Shown here: in pieces, positions 26,387 through 34,787 of the stretch
Layout: each line of letters begins with the position of its first letter
Position numbering within the stretch: the first letter of the stretch is position 1
Origin: Massilia cavernae
GTDB lineage: Bacteria; Pseudomonadota; Gammaproteobacteria; Burkholderiales; Burkholderiaceae_D
Direction of reading: 5' to 3'
Length of the DNA: 64,000 nt
Assembly (NCBI RefSeq): GCF_003590855.1
Contig: NZ_QYUP01000089.1
Coordinates: forward strand, 1 to 64,000
Program-made: the position numbers and the translations under genes
Notes under the pieces: model-generated
The model's database searches: none
What the model saw: only the letters and a program-made list of their open reading frames with translations
What the model was told of the DNA's origin: nothing

Positions 26387-27571
26387 TCACGCCGGCAGTC
26401 CGAGGACCCGCTTGGCGATAATATTGAGCTGGATCTCCGACGATCCGCCGGCAATGGTGTAAGTCTTGGACAGCAGCCAGGCGCGGCAGATGTCATGCTC
26501 TTCCGCACTGAACTCGCTGCCCTCCCAGCTCAGGCCGCGATGGCCCATCAGCTGCATCAGCAGTTCGTACTTGGCCACCTCGTGCTCGGTCATCACCAGC
26601 TTCATGATCGCCCCCAGGGCGCTGACGTCCATGCGCGCCGCCGCTTCCTCGGTGATGCGGCGGTGCGTCTGCGTGAACGCATGCGCGTCCATCAGCAGTC
26701 CCGCCAGGCGGTCGCGCCAGACCGGTTCGCGCAGCACGCCATCGGCGTCGTACAGGTAGGGACGGGCCACCGCCAGCGCGTCGTGCGACGGCGCCCCGCC
26801 TTCGGTGAATTTCGACATCGCGGCGCGCTCGTGCTGCAGCAATTGCTTGGCCACCGCCCAGCCGCCGTCAAGCGCTCCGACCAGGTTTTCGGCCGGCACC
26901 CTGACGTTGTCGAAGAAGACCTCGCAAAAGCTCGACTTGCCACTGATCAGTTCGATCGGCTTGGCCGTCACGCCAGGGCTGTGCATGTCGATCAGCAGGA
27001 AACTGATGCCGTCCTGCTTGCGCGCCGTATTATTGGTGCGCACCAGCGCGTACATCCAGTCGGACTGGTCGCCGTACGAGGTCCAGATCTTGGCGCCGTT
27101 GACGATGAAGTCATCGCCCTCGCGGCGCGCCGAGGTTTTCAGGCTGGCCAGGTCGGAGCCGGCGTTCGGCTCGCTGAAGCCCTGGCACCAGCGCACCCGC
27201 CCTTCCATCATCGGCGTCAGGTGCCGGCGCTTCTGCTCTTCGCTGCCGAGCGCCAGCAGCACCGGTCCGAGCATCCAGATGCCCAGGTTGTATTGCGGCT
27301 GGCGGCAGCCGAGGGCCGCCATTTCCTGCTCCAGCACGGCGGCCTGGCGGGCGCTCAGCCCGCCGCCGCCGTATTCCTTCGGCCAATCCGGCGCGAACCA
27401 GCCGCGCTCGCGCATGCGCTCGAACCACAGGCGCTGGTCGGCGTTCCTGAATTCGAGGCGCGAGCCGCCCCATACCATCTCGTCGGCGACGATCGGCGTG
27501 CGCATCGACGGCGGGCAATTTGCCAGCAGCCATGCGCGCACTTCGCCCCGGAATATCTCCATCTCACTCAT
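26387..27571 (-). CDS. Acyl-CoA dehydrogenase subunit (steroid FadE type)
   Basis: 394-residue dehydrogenase with CQGFSEPNAGSDLASL (FAD/substrate loop), VNGAKIWTSYGDQSDWMY, and the C-terminal IAGGSSEIQLNIIAKRVLGLP that contacts FAD in the dimer. It is the likely large partner of the adjacent 378-residue subunit. The inner ATG at 27571 is chosen because GGGGGAAG lies upstream and it leaves a 26-bp gap after the metallo-hydrolase stop; an earlier ATG at 27601 would overlap that gene. Confidence 0.88.
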   Translation of the reverse strand: MSEMEIFRGEVRAWLLANCPPSMRTPIVADEMVWGGSRLEFRNADQRLWFERMRERGWFAPDWPKEYGGGGLSARQAAVLEQEMAALGCRQPQYNLGIWMLGPVLLALGSEEQKRRHLTPMMEGRVRWCQGFSEPNAGSDLASLKTSARREGDDFIVNGAKIWTSYGDQSDWMYALVRTNNTARKQDGISFLLIDMHSPGVTAKPIELISGKSSFCEVFFDNVRVPAENLVGALDGGWAVAKQLLQHERAAMSKFTEGGAPSHDALAVARPYLYDADGVLREPVWRDRLAGLLMDAHAFTQTHRRITEEAAARMDVSALGAIMKLVMTEHEVAKYELLMQLMGHRGLSWEGSEFSAEEHDICRAWLLSKTYTIAGGSSEIQLNIIAKRVLGLPA

Positions 27572-27597
27572 TGCTTCCCCCGTTTGATCCGCATTCT

Positions 27598-28662
27598 TCA
27601 TTCCACCATGCTGAATTTATACCTGCCGTCGTCGTCGAGCACGCGCCGGATGCTGCCGTCGTAGCGCAGCCAGGACAGGTGGGCAATCGCCTCGCCCAGT
27701 CCCAGCATATAGTCGATCGGGCTGCGCAAGTTGGGAAACATGGATTCCATCGCCGCGAAGGCGGTGCAATCCGGATTGTCTCGCACATGGGCGCGCAGCT
27801 GGTCGAATTCGTGTGCGTGATGGTCGCGCAGTTGCTGCACCCGCGTGTGCAGGCCTCGGTACACCCGCTGGTGCGACGGCAGCACCAAGGTGTCCGGGGC
27901 CAGCTGGTCGAGCCGGTCGAGCGACTCGAGCCACAGCTGCAGCGGATTGGCCTCCGGCTCTATGCAGCTGACCGCCACGTTCGAACTGATGCGTGGCAGC
28001 AACTGGTCGCCGGCGATCAGGATCCGCTCGTCCTCGCAGTACAGGCAGGCATGCTCTGGCGAATGGCCCTCGCCGATCACCACGCGCCAGCGGCGCGCAC
28101 CGATGTCCAGCACGTCGCCGCCGCGCAGGCGGCGAAACGCCTGCGCGGCCGGCGCCAGGAAGGGATCGGCGCGCATCTTCGCCATCATCGGCTCGATGAT
28201 GGCCTCCGGCATGCCGGCGCGGCTGAAGAAGTCCTGGTGCGCCTGCGGCATCGGGTCGGACGGCGGCGTCGACGCCATGCGCAGCATGAAGTACTCGCCA
28301 TGCGTCATGTACAGCGGCACCTTGAAATGCTCGGTCAGCCAGTGCGCCAGGCCGGCATGGTCGTAGTGAAAATGGGTGCACAGGACCGCCTTGACCGGCA
28401 GGCCGTCGAGGTGGGTGGCGGCGATGTGGATCCACAGCCGGCGCACCGCATCGGTATTGAGGCCGGTATCGACCAGGGTCCAGCCGTCCTCGGCACGCAG
28501 CAGGTAGACGTTGATATGGTCGAGCGACATCGGCATCGGCATGCGCGCCCACAGGATGCCGGGCGCGATCTCGACCACCGAACCGTCCGGCAAGGGCGCG
28601 ACCAGCGGATAGTCGAGCGCCGGGGGCGTGGCTGGAATCCCGGCGAGGGATATCGGCGCCAT
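27598..28662 (-). CDS. Metallo-beta-lactamase fold hydrolase
   Basis: 354 residues with the binuclear metal motif HFHYDHAG (HxHxDH) near residues 96-103, a downstream metal His in IGEGHSPEHA, Asp in IAGDQLLP, and a final His in LPSHQRV. The fold includes thioesterases, lactonases and glyoxalase-II-like enzymes. Sitting between two acyl-CoA dehydrogenase genes, it may cleave a steroid CoA thioester or open a lactone; the reaction is unknown. It starts 1 bp before the stop of the upstream dehydrogenase. Confidence 0.83.
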   Translation of the reverse strand: MAPISLAGIPATPPALDYPLVAPLPDGSVVEIAPGILWARMPMPMSLDHINVYLLRAEDGWTLVDTGLNTDAVRRLWIHIAATHLDGLPVKAVLCTHFHYDHAGLAHWLTEHFKVPLYMTHGEYFMLRMASTPPSDPMPQAHQDFFSRAGMPEAIIEPMMAKMRADPFLAPAAQAFRRLRGGDVLDIGARRWRVVIGEGHSPEHACLYCEDERILIAGDQLLPRISSNVAVSCIEPEANPLQLWLESLDRLDQLAPDTLVLPSHQRVYRGLHTRVQQLRDHHAHEFDQLRAHVRDNPDCTAFAAMESMFPNLRSPIDYMLGLGEAIAHLSWLRYDGSIRRVLDDDGRYKFSMVE

Positions 28663-28663
28663 G

Positions 28664-29842
28664 TCAGCGCACCGGCCGCGGCATGTTCAGCCCGAACTGG
28701 GCGATCAGTTCGCGCTGCAGTTCATTGGTGCCGCCGCCGAAGGTCGAGATGGTCGCCTCGCGGGTTTCGAATTCGATCTCGGCGCACAGGCGCGTCGCCG
28801 CCGAGTCGACCGTGCCGGCGCGCACCATCGCACCGGCGCCGAGGATGTCGCTCAGCGCGCGCAGCACCTCGATCACGCATTCGGAGCCGTAGACCTTGGT
28901 GGTCGATGCCAGCGCGACATCGAGGCTGCCCGCTTCCAGCGCAGCGGCGACACGGAAATTGATCAGGCGCATGGCTTCGAGCTTTGCATAGCATTCCGCC
29001 AGCGAGCGCCGCACCCACGGCTGGTCGATCGCGCGCCGGCCGTGCTCGTCACGCGCCTTGGCCCACTGCAGCACCTTGCAGAACGGTCCGAACACCTTGT
29101 CGGCCCAGGAACCGAGGCCGAGCCGCTCGTGGTTGAGCTGCGCGGTGATCAGTTTCCAGCCGCCATGCAGTTCGCCCACCATCATTCCCAGCGGCACCTC
29201 GACGTCGTCGTAATAGGTGGCGGCGGTCCAGGTCGCCGTGGTCTGGATCAGTGTGTGCGAAAAGCCGGGCGAGGCGGTATCGACGATCAGCAGCGAGACC
29301 CCCTTGTGGCGCGCCAGCTCGGTGCTGGTACGGGCGGCCAGCCAGACATAGTCGGCCGATTGCACGCCGGAGGTCCACAGCTTGTTGCCGTTGACCACGA
29401 AGTGGTCGCCTTCGAGGCGCGCCTGGGTGGTCAGCATGGCCAGGTCGGAGCCGGCATTCGGCTCCGAGTAGCCGATCGAGAAGATGATGTCGCCGCTGGC
29501 CATGCCGGGCAGGAACTTTTTCTTCTGCTCGTCGGTGCCGTGCGCCATCAGCGCCGGCCCCACCGTGCTGATGGTGACGAAGGGCAGCGGCGCGCCGGCG
29601 ATGTTGGCCTCTTCGAAGAAGATCAGCTGCTCGGTCGGGCCGTAGCCTTCGCCGCCGTGTTCCTTCGGCCAGCCGACCGCCAGCCAGCCGTCGCGGCCCA
29701 TCTGGCGGATCACGTTGCGGTACAGCTCGCCGCCTTCGGAACCGCGCAAGCTATGGCGCAGTTCCGGCGTCATCAGTTCCTTGAAGTAGTCGCGCACGCG
29801 GATGCGCAGGCGGTGCTGCTCGGGAGTCAGGTCTACCAGCAT
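28664..29842 (-). CDS. Acyl-CoA dehydrogenase (FadE28/FadE29 type)
   Basis: 392-residue dehydrogenase. It begins MLVDLTPEQHRLRIRVRDYF, has SIGYSEPNAGSDLAML and VVNGNKLWTSGVQSADYVW, and ends ISTFGGGTNELQRELIAQFGL. By position next to the Ltp2-like gene it corresponds to one half of the FadE28-FadE29 (ChsE1-ChsE2) heterotetramer that desaturates the last three-carbon side chain in actinobacteria. The other half is probably the product of 31453-32583. Confidence 0.88.
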   Translation of the reverse strand: MLVDLTPEQHRLRIRVRDYFKELMTPELRHSLRGSEGGELYRNVIRQMGRDGWLAVGWPKEHGGEGYGPTEQLIFFEEANIAGAPLPFVTISTVGPALMAHGTDEQKKKFLPGMASGDIIFSIGYSEPNAGSDLAMLTTQARLEGDHFVVNGNKLWTSGVQSADYVWLAARTSTELARHKGVSLLIVDTASPGFSHTLIQTTATWTAATYYDDVEVPLGMMVGELHGGWKLITAQLNHERLGLGSWADKVFGPFCKVLQWAKARDEHGRRAIDQPWVRRSLAECYAKLEAMRLINFRVAAALEAGSLDVALASTTKVYGSECVIEVLRALSDILGAGAMVRAGTVDSAATRLCAEIEFETREATISTFGGGTNELQRELIAQFGLNMPRPVR

Positions 29843-29858
29843 GGGAAGTTCCTTTTCA

Positions 29859-31037
29859 TCACGAGTTGCTCAAGATCAGGCCGCTGGTCGGCACGCCGCT
29901 GCCGGCGGTCACCAGCACATTGTGCACATCCTCGACCTGGTTGACGGCGCTGCCGCGCACCTGTCGCACCCCTTCGGCGATGCCGTTCATGCCGTGGATA
30001 TACGCCTCGCCCAGCTGGCCGCCATGCGTATTGATGGGCAGCGAACCGCCGCGCGCATGCTCGCCCGAGCGGATGAAATCCTTCGCCTCGCCGCGCCCGA
30101 CGAAGCCGAATTCCTCCAGCTGCGGCAGCACGAAGGGGGTGAAGTGATCGTAGATGATGGCGGTCTGGATGTCGCCCGGCGACAGCTTGCTCTGCTGCCA
30201 CAACTGGCGCGCCACCAGCCCCATTTCCGGCAGGCCGGTGATGTCGTCGCGGTAGAACGAAGTCATGCTCTGCTGGCCGCGGCTGACGCCCTGGGCGGCG
30301 CCCTTGATCAGTACCGGCTTCTGGCGCAGGTCACGTGCGCGCTCGACCGAAGTGATCACCATCGCCACCGCGCCATCGGACTCCTGGCAGCAGTCGAGCA
30401 GGCGCAGCGGCTCGCAGATCCAGCGCGAGGCCTGGTGCTCTTCGAGGGTGATCGGCTTGCCGTAGAAGAAAGCCTTGGGATTGGTGGCGGCAAAGTCGCG
30501 CACCGCCACCGAGATGCGGCCGAAGTCCTCGCTGGTTGCGCCGTACATATGCATGTAGCGCCGCGCGAACATGCCGACCCAGGCCGCCGGCGTGTGCAGG
30601 CCGTGCGGCATGTACCAGCCGTAGTTGACGTTGTCGAAGATCGGGGTGTCGCCGAAACCGTAGCTGCCGCTGCCGAAGCGGTACCACGAGCGTTCGTTCA
30701 TGGCGCGGTACACCACCACGGTCTTGGCCGCGCCAGATGCCACGGCCATCGCCGCGTGCATCACCGGCGCGCAGGCGGCGCCGCCGCCGTGCGGGATCTG
30801 CGAGAAGAAGGTGACGTCGTTGGCGCCGAGCAGGCGCGCGATCTCGTATTCGGGAACCTTGTCGACCGAATAGGAGCAAAAGCCGTCCACCTCGGACGGA
30901 TCGATGCCGGCATCGGCCAGCGCCGCCAGGGTCGCTTCCATCGCCAGCCGCAGCTCGGTGCGGCCGGAGTTCTTGGAAAATTCGGTGGCGCCCAGGCCGA
31001 CGATGGCCGCGCGCCCGGAAAGTGAATTTGTTGGCAT
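29859..31037 (-). CDS. ltp2: Ltp2-like side-chain retro-aldolase
   Basis: 392-residue SCP-x thiolase-like lyase. Signature stretches AAIVGLGATEFSKNSGRTELRLA, GGGAACAPVMHAAMAVASG, YRAMNERSWYRFGSG (each read as separate short blocks), AFFYGKPITLEEHQ and RWICEPLRLLDCC match actinobacterial Ltp2 closely from memory. Ltp2 cuts 17-hydroxy-3-oxo-pregnene-20-carboxyl-CoA to a 17-ketosteroid and propionyl-CoA, and needs the DUF35 domain of ChsH2, encoded upstream in the same operon. ATG 31037 lies 24 bp after the ChsH1-like stop. Confidence 0.92.
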   Translation of the reverse strand: MPTNSLSGRAAIVGLGATEFSKNSGRTELRLAMEATLAALADAGIDPSEVDGFCSYSVDKVPEYEIARLLGANDVTFFSQIPHGGGAACAPVMHAAMAVASGAAKTVVVYRAMNERSWYRFGSGSYGFGDTPIFDNVNYGWYMPHGLHTPAAWVGMFARRYMHMYGATSEDFGRISVAVRDFAATNPKAFFYGKPITLEEHQASRWICEPLRLLDCCQESDGAVAMVITSVERARDLRQKPVLIKGAAQGVSRGQQSMTSFYRDDITGLPEMGLVARQLWQQSKLSPGDIQTAIIYDHFTPFVLPQLEEFGFVGRGEAKDFIRSGEHARGGSLPINTHGGQLGEAYIHGMNGIAEGVRQVRGSAVNQVEDVHNVLVTAGSGVPTSGLILSNS

Positions 31038-31061
31038 GGTAGGGGTTCCTTGGTACGCGGC

Positions 31062-31481
31062 TTAAGGCAGGTGCAGGCGCACGGTGCCGCTGACGTGGGT
31101 GCCGATCGAATTGGTGCCGGCCAGGGTCAGCTCGACGCTGCGGTCCTCGGGCCGTTTGGCGCTGACCTTGCCGCTGAAGGTCATGGTGTCGCCCGGGTAG
31201 TTCGGCGCCCCCAGCTTGATCTTCAGGGTAGTCATCCGCGCATCAATGCCGGCCCAGGATTCGACGAAACGCTGCACCAGCCCGTTGGTGGTGAGGATGT
31301 TCATGAAAATGTTGGGCGAACCGAGCTTGCGCGCGGCTTCCAGGTCGTGGTGGCCCGGGAAATAGTCGCGCGTGGCGATCGCGCCACCGGCAATCAGGGG
31401 CACCGTGATCGGCACCGCCAGCGCCGGCAAGTCGTCGCCGACGGCGACATCGTCAAACCGCATGGTCTTCTGGGAGGTCAT
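31062..31481 (-). CDS. chsH1: MaoC-like enoyl-CoA hydratase subunit (ChsH1-like)
   Basis: 139-residue single hot-dog domain. It has TRDYFPGHHDLEAARKLG and IFMNILTTNGLVQRFVESW as in ChsH1, the small subunit of the heteromeric hydratase that acts on the C22 side-chain enoyl-CoA. Its start at 31481 overlaps the end of the upstream dehydrogenase gene by 29 bp (a later Met at 31463 would overlap by 11 bp), implying coupled translation. The Ltp2-like gene follows. Confidence 0.88.
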   Translation of the reverse strand: MTSQKTMRFDDVAVGDDLPALAVPITVPLIAGGAIATRDYFPGHHDLEAARKLGSPNIFMNILTTNGLVQRFVESWAGIDARMTTLKIKLGAPNYPGDTMTFSGKVSAKRPEDRSVELTLAGTNSIGTHVSGTVRLHLP

Positions 31482-32583
31482 ATTTCCAGCCTAAAGTATT
31501 ATGATCGGCAAGCCAGTCACCCAGCTTGGCAAGATTGTGTTCCGCGCCGCCCAGGGTCACGCCCAGCACCCGGCTCCAGAACAGGAAACGGTGGATCGGG
31601 AAGGTGACGTCGACGCCGATGCCGCCGTGCACGTGCTGCGCCATGTGGCCGATCCGGTGCCCGGCGCCGCAGGCCAGGAAACGGGTGGCCCAGCCCTGCG
31701 GCGCGCAGCCCAGCCCGGCATCGATCCGGTAAACCAGCTGCCACAGCGAGCTGCGCAGCGCTTCGGCGGCGATGTGGCCGTCGGCCATTTGTCCTGCCAC
31801 CAGCTGGAACGAGCCGATCACACGGTTGAACTGCTTGCGCTCGCTGACGTACTCGACGGTGCGGCCCAGCTGCTGCAGGCTCACGCCCAGCTGCAGCGCG
31901 GCCAGGCAGGCGATCGCGCGCGGCTCGACCCAGTCCAGTGCCGGCTCGGCCAGCAGCGCAGACACGGGCAACTGCACGCCGTCGAACACCAGGTCGGCCA
32001 CCGCCAGGTGGTGCTGTGCAACGCCCTCGGCCTTGCCGATGGCGCCATTGGCCAGGTCGAGCAGCATCAGGCGCGGCGCGCCATCGAGCACGACGCCGGC
32101 CAGCAGCCACGCCGCCTGCGCACCCAGCGGCACCGCCGCGGCGCATCCGTCGAGCCGGAAGCCGGCGCCCTCGCGGCGAGCCTCCAGGGCCGGTCCGCGC
32201 GCGGCGGCCAAGCCGCCCAGCGACAGGGTCAGCAGCGCGTCGGCAGGCAAGGTCTTGAGCGCGGCGCACAGCGGGTCGGAACCGAAACGCAGCGCCGCCG
32301 CCAGCGCCAGCTGGTGTTCCCACAGCGGCACCGGCGCCAGCGCGCGGCCCTGCTGCTCCAGCACGCCCATCAGCTCGGCCATGCCCAGCCCCAGGCCGCC
32401 GCCGTCCTCGGGCACCAGGATCGCATGCAGGCCGCCGGCAACGCACTGCTGCCATAAGTCTTGCATGAACGGCAAGCCGGAGGCGTCGAAGGCGCGCAGC
32501 TGCTCGTCGTTGCAAAAGTCGGCGAACAGGGCTTGCGCGATGTCGGCGAAAGCGCGCTGGTCTTCAGTAAGTTGGAAGTCCAC
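31453..32583 (-). CDS. Acyl-CoA dehydrogenase subunit (FadE28/FadE29 partner)
   Basis: 376-residue dehydrogenase of the divergent, Ala-rich small-subunit type (MDFQLTEDQRAFADIA, RKQFNRVIGSF, QHVHGGIGVDVTFPIHRFLFW). It lies between the ChsH2-like and ChsH1-like genes. Actinobacterial igr operons likewise place fadE28-fadE29 beside chsH2-chsH1-ltp2. It probably forms a heterotetramer with the product of 28664-29842. Stop overlaps the downstream gene. Confidence 0.86.
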   Translation of the reverse strand: MDFQLTEDQRAFADIAQALFADFCNDEQLRAFDASGLPFMQDLWQQCVAGGLHAILVPEDGGGLGLGMAELMGVLEQQGRALAPVPLWEHQLALAAALRFGSDPLCAALKTLPADALLTLSLGGLAAARGPALEARREGAGFRLDGCAAAVPLGAQAAWLLAGVVLDGAPRLMLLDLANGAIGKAEGVAQHHLAVADLVFDGVQLPVSALLAEPALDWVEPRAIACLAALQLGVSLQQLGRTVEYVSERKQFNRVIGSFQLVAGQMADGHIAAEALRSSLWQLVYRIDAGLGCAPQGWATRFLACGAGHRIGHMAQHVHGGIGVDVTFPIHRFLFWSRVLGVTLGGAEHNLAKLGDWLADHNTLGWKYDLPEDHAV

Positions 32584-32592
32584 GGCGGCTCC

Positions 32593-33495
32593 TCAGGCAG
32601 GCACGGGACGGAATTGCGGCAGCGTCAGGCCGCCGTCGAATTCCTCGAATTCGACCTGCAGCTGCTGGCCGATTTGCAGCGCGCCGGGATCGACCCCGAC
32701 CAGTTGCGCGACCAGGCGCGTGCCCTCTTCCAGTTCGACCAGGCCGATCGGGTTCGGATGGTCGAACGGCGCCACCACCGGATAGTGCATCACCACGTAG
32801 GAGTACAAGGTGGCGCGGCCGGAGGCTTCGCGCGTGTCCCACTCGAAGCTGTGGCATTCCGGGCACACCGGGCCGGGCGGATGGCGCAGGCTGCTGCAGG
32901 CCTTGCAGCGCTGGATCAGCAGCTTGCCCTGGCGCGCACCTTCCCAGAAAAAGCGGGTGTCGTCGCTGACGCCCGGCATCGGGCGCTTGACCTTGGGCGC
33001 CGGCGCGCTTGCCGGACGGAATTTGAACACCCTGAACAGCAAGCGCCCGACCTGCTCGTCGCCGCCGTCCTTCTGCGAGAAATAGGTCATGACCAGGGTG
33101 ACGAAAAAGCCGGTGCCCAGGCCCGTGGTCTTTTCCTCGCCCACCGAATCGAGCCGGGTGGTGTAGTACAGCTTCTCGCCCTCGTGCAGGTAGCGGCTGA
33201 ATTCCAGCTCCGAATTGACCGCCACCACCGACGGATAGCCGTGCGCCTCGATCAGTTGCAGCGCCTCGTACGGGTTCTCCGTGGTCGAGCCAGGCGGGTA
33301 ATTGTTCTGCTCCAGCCCTTCCATGCACCACACCTGCAACATCGCCGGCGGCACCTGCCCGGCAACGTGGGTCACGCCCATCACTTCGCACCATTGCCTG
33401 GCCATCGGCGCGTTGACCGGGTCCCAGGCATATACGCGACCGTATTCCTTGCCCACCAGGGCACGGACCTCCGCCATCCATTCTTGTTCAACCAA
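32593..33495 (-). CDS. chsH2: MaoC-DUF35 hydratase subunit (ChsH2-like)
   Basis: 300 residues: N-terminal MaoC-type domain (WCEVMGVTHVAG, SELEFSRYLHEGEKLYYTTRL), then a C-terminal DUF35 module with a zinc ribbon (CKAC and CPEC, near residues 193-213) and an OB-fold. This is the ChsH2 layout; ChsH1-ChsH2 hydrate the side-chain enoyl-CoA and the DUF35 part activates Ltp2. A TTG start at 33495 is proposed because GAGGAGAA lies 5 bp upstream; the upstream ATG at 33516 has no ribosome site and would sit in the promoter leader. It is the first gene of the side-chain operon running down to 23548. Confidence 0.88.
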   Translation of the reverse strand: MVEQEWMAEVRALVGKEYGRVYAWDPVNAPMARQWCEVMGVTHVAGQVPPAMLQVWCMEGLEQNNYPPGSTTENPYEALQLIEAHGYPSVVAVNSELEFSRYLHEGEKLYYTTRLDSVGEEKTTGLGTGFFVTLVMTYFSQKDGGDEQVGRLLFRVFKFRPASAPAPKVKRPMPGVSDDTRFFWEGARQGKLLIQRCKACSSLRHPPGPVCPECHSFEWDTREASGRATLYSYVVMHYPVVAPFDHPNPIGLVELEEGTRLVAQLVGVDPGALQIGQQLQVEFEEFDGGLTLPQFRPVPA

Positions 33496-33570
33496 GGCAG
33501 TTCTCCTCAAGATCATTCGTCGTTGCGACTGCTGCTGATTGTCAATTTATAAGAAGCGGCCCAGCCCGAA

Positions 33571-33589
33571 TACGTCCATAAGGACGATG
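33571..33589 (+). promoter_or_regulatory. Steroid-cluster box 8 (shared by kshA and the side-chain operon)
   Basis: Plus strand TACGTCC ATAA GGACGATG facing kshA, with GAACAT 20 bp downstream. The dyad is near-symmetric: on the minus strand GGACGTAT is followed after 18 bp by TATAAA, facing chsH2. One box could therefore drive both divergent operons. Confidence 0.78.
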
Positions 33590-33655
33590 CCGGCATGGCG
33601 GGCGCGAACGAACATTGGGGCAGCACAGCTCGATAGACTTACACAAGGAGGATTT

Positions 33656-34753
33656 ATGGCAACATCGAAGGATTACCGCCTGGGCGACTTCACCTTCCCG
33701 CGCGGCTGGTTCATGGTCGCCGACGGCGCCGAACTGAACACCCACAAGCCGTTGGCGGTACGCTTCTTCGGCAAGGATTTCGCGCTGTACCGTGGCCGCG
33801 AGAGCGGCAAGGTGGTGCTGCTCGATGCCTACTGCCCGCACATGAAGACCCACCTGGCGGCGCCGAACACCACCTCCTACGTGGTGATCGACGGCGGCGG
33901 CAGCAATGTCGAAGGCGACGGCATCCGCTGCCCTTACCATGGCTGGCGCTTCGGCGCCGACGGCAAGTGCGACGACATCCCATATCACCAGGGGCCGATC
34001 CCGGCGGCCGCCGCCGTCAAGTCGTGGCCGGTGGTCGAAAGCATGGGCGCGGTTTGGGTCTGGCACGACCCCGAAGGCGGCGAACCGGAGTGGAATCACC
34101 CGTCGCTGCCGCAGTGGGACGATCCGTCCTGGGTGCACTGGAAGTTCGACCACCTCGGCATGCTGCAGCAGCATCCGCAGGAAGTGATCGACAACATCGC
34201 CGACGTCGCGCACCTGAGCCCGATCCACGGCTCGACCGTGCAACGGTACGAGAACATCTTCGACGGCCACACCGCCACCCAGCGCCAGTGCGGACCGCAC
34301 CGCACGCTCGTGGCAGCCGACGGCGTCAGCACCATCCTGCATACCGACACCACCTACCACGGCCCGGGCGTGCTGATCTCCTACCTGACCGGCTACCTCG
34401 AGTCGATCCTGATGATCACCCACACCCCGGTCGAAGACGGCAGCATCAAGGTGTGGCACGCGCTGATGGTGAAATCGGCCGGCAACAATGCGCAGGCGAC
34501 GGTACCAGACGTGGTGGCCGCGCGCCAGTTCCAGGAATCGAGCCGTCTCGCATTCATGCAGGATTTCGAAGTCTGGACCAACAAGGCGCCATGCCTGCAG
34601 GGATTGTTCCTGCCCAGCGACGGCCCGTTCATGAAGACGCGCATCTGGTACAAGCAGTTCTACAACCCGCGTGCCAACAAGCACGAATACCTGGACCAGT
34701 GCGAAGGAACCTACGTCCCGCGCGGCGCGGTGGCGTATTCGGAAGCCAGATAG
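33656..34753 (+). CDS. kshA: 3-ketosteroid 9-alpha-hydroxylase oxygenase (KshA-like Rieske protein)
   Basis: 365-residue Rieske non-heme iron oxygenase that would hydroxylate C9 of 1,4-diene-3-keto steroids and trigger B-ring opening. The Rieske cluster ligands are C60-x-H62 and C92-x2-H95. The mononuclear iron site is in EVIDNIADVAHLSPIH (Asp183, His186, His191). The loop between the two Rieske motifs is about 13 residues longer than I recall for actinobacterial KshA. The ATG at 33656 has an excellent AAGGAGG site. A single gene, ending at a hairpin, with box 8 upstream. Confidence 0.85.
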   Translation: MATSKDYRLGDFTFPRGWFMVADGAELNTHKPLAVRFFGKDFALYRGRESGKVVLLDAYCPHMKTHLAAPNTTSYVVIDGGGSNVEGDGIRCPYHGWRFGADGKCDDIPYHQGPIPAAAAVKSWPVVESMGAVWVWHDPEGGEPEWNHPSLPQWDDPSWVHWKFDHLGMLQQHPQEVIDNIADVAHLSPIHGSTVQRYENIFDGHTATQRQCGPHRTLVAADGVSTILHTDTTYHGPGVLISYLTGYLESILMITHTPVEDGSIKVWHALMVKSAGNNAQATVPDVVAARQFQESSRLAFMQDFEVWTNKAPCLQGLFLPSDGPFMKTRIWYKQFYNPRANKHEYLDQCEGTYVPRGAVAYSEAR

Positions 34754-34760
34754 CGGCAAA

Positions 34761-34783
34761 CGGCGCGCCAGGCCGGCGCGCCG
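34761..34783. terminator. Hairpin between kshA and the convergent dehydrogenase pseudogene
   Basis: Nine-base perfect arms (CGGCGCGCC and GGCGCGCCG) with a five-base loop between convergent genes. No T-tract is visible, so it is a probable rather than certain terminator. Confidence 0.5.
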
Positions 34784-34787
34784 GCTG

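Noticed and set aside
26394-26412. GTCC-like/GGAC-like inverted sequence near the FadE pair
   Set aside because: It lies within the end of a coding region, the spacer is 2 bp rather than 4, and the GATG extension is missing.
33514-33531. GTCG-TTG-CGAC dyad considered as a separate box for chsH2
   Set aside because: The arms differ from the consensus and it would lie about 20 bp from the start codon; box 8 with TATAAA explains this promoter better.
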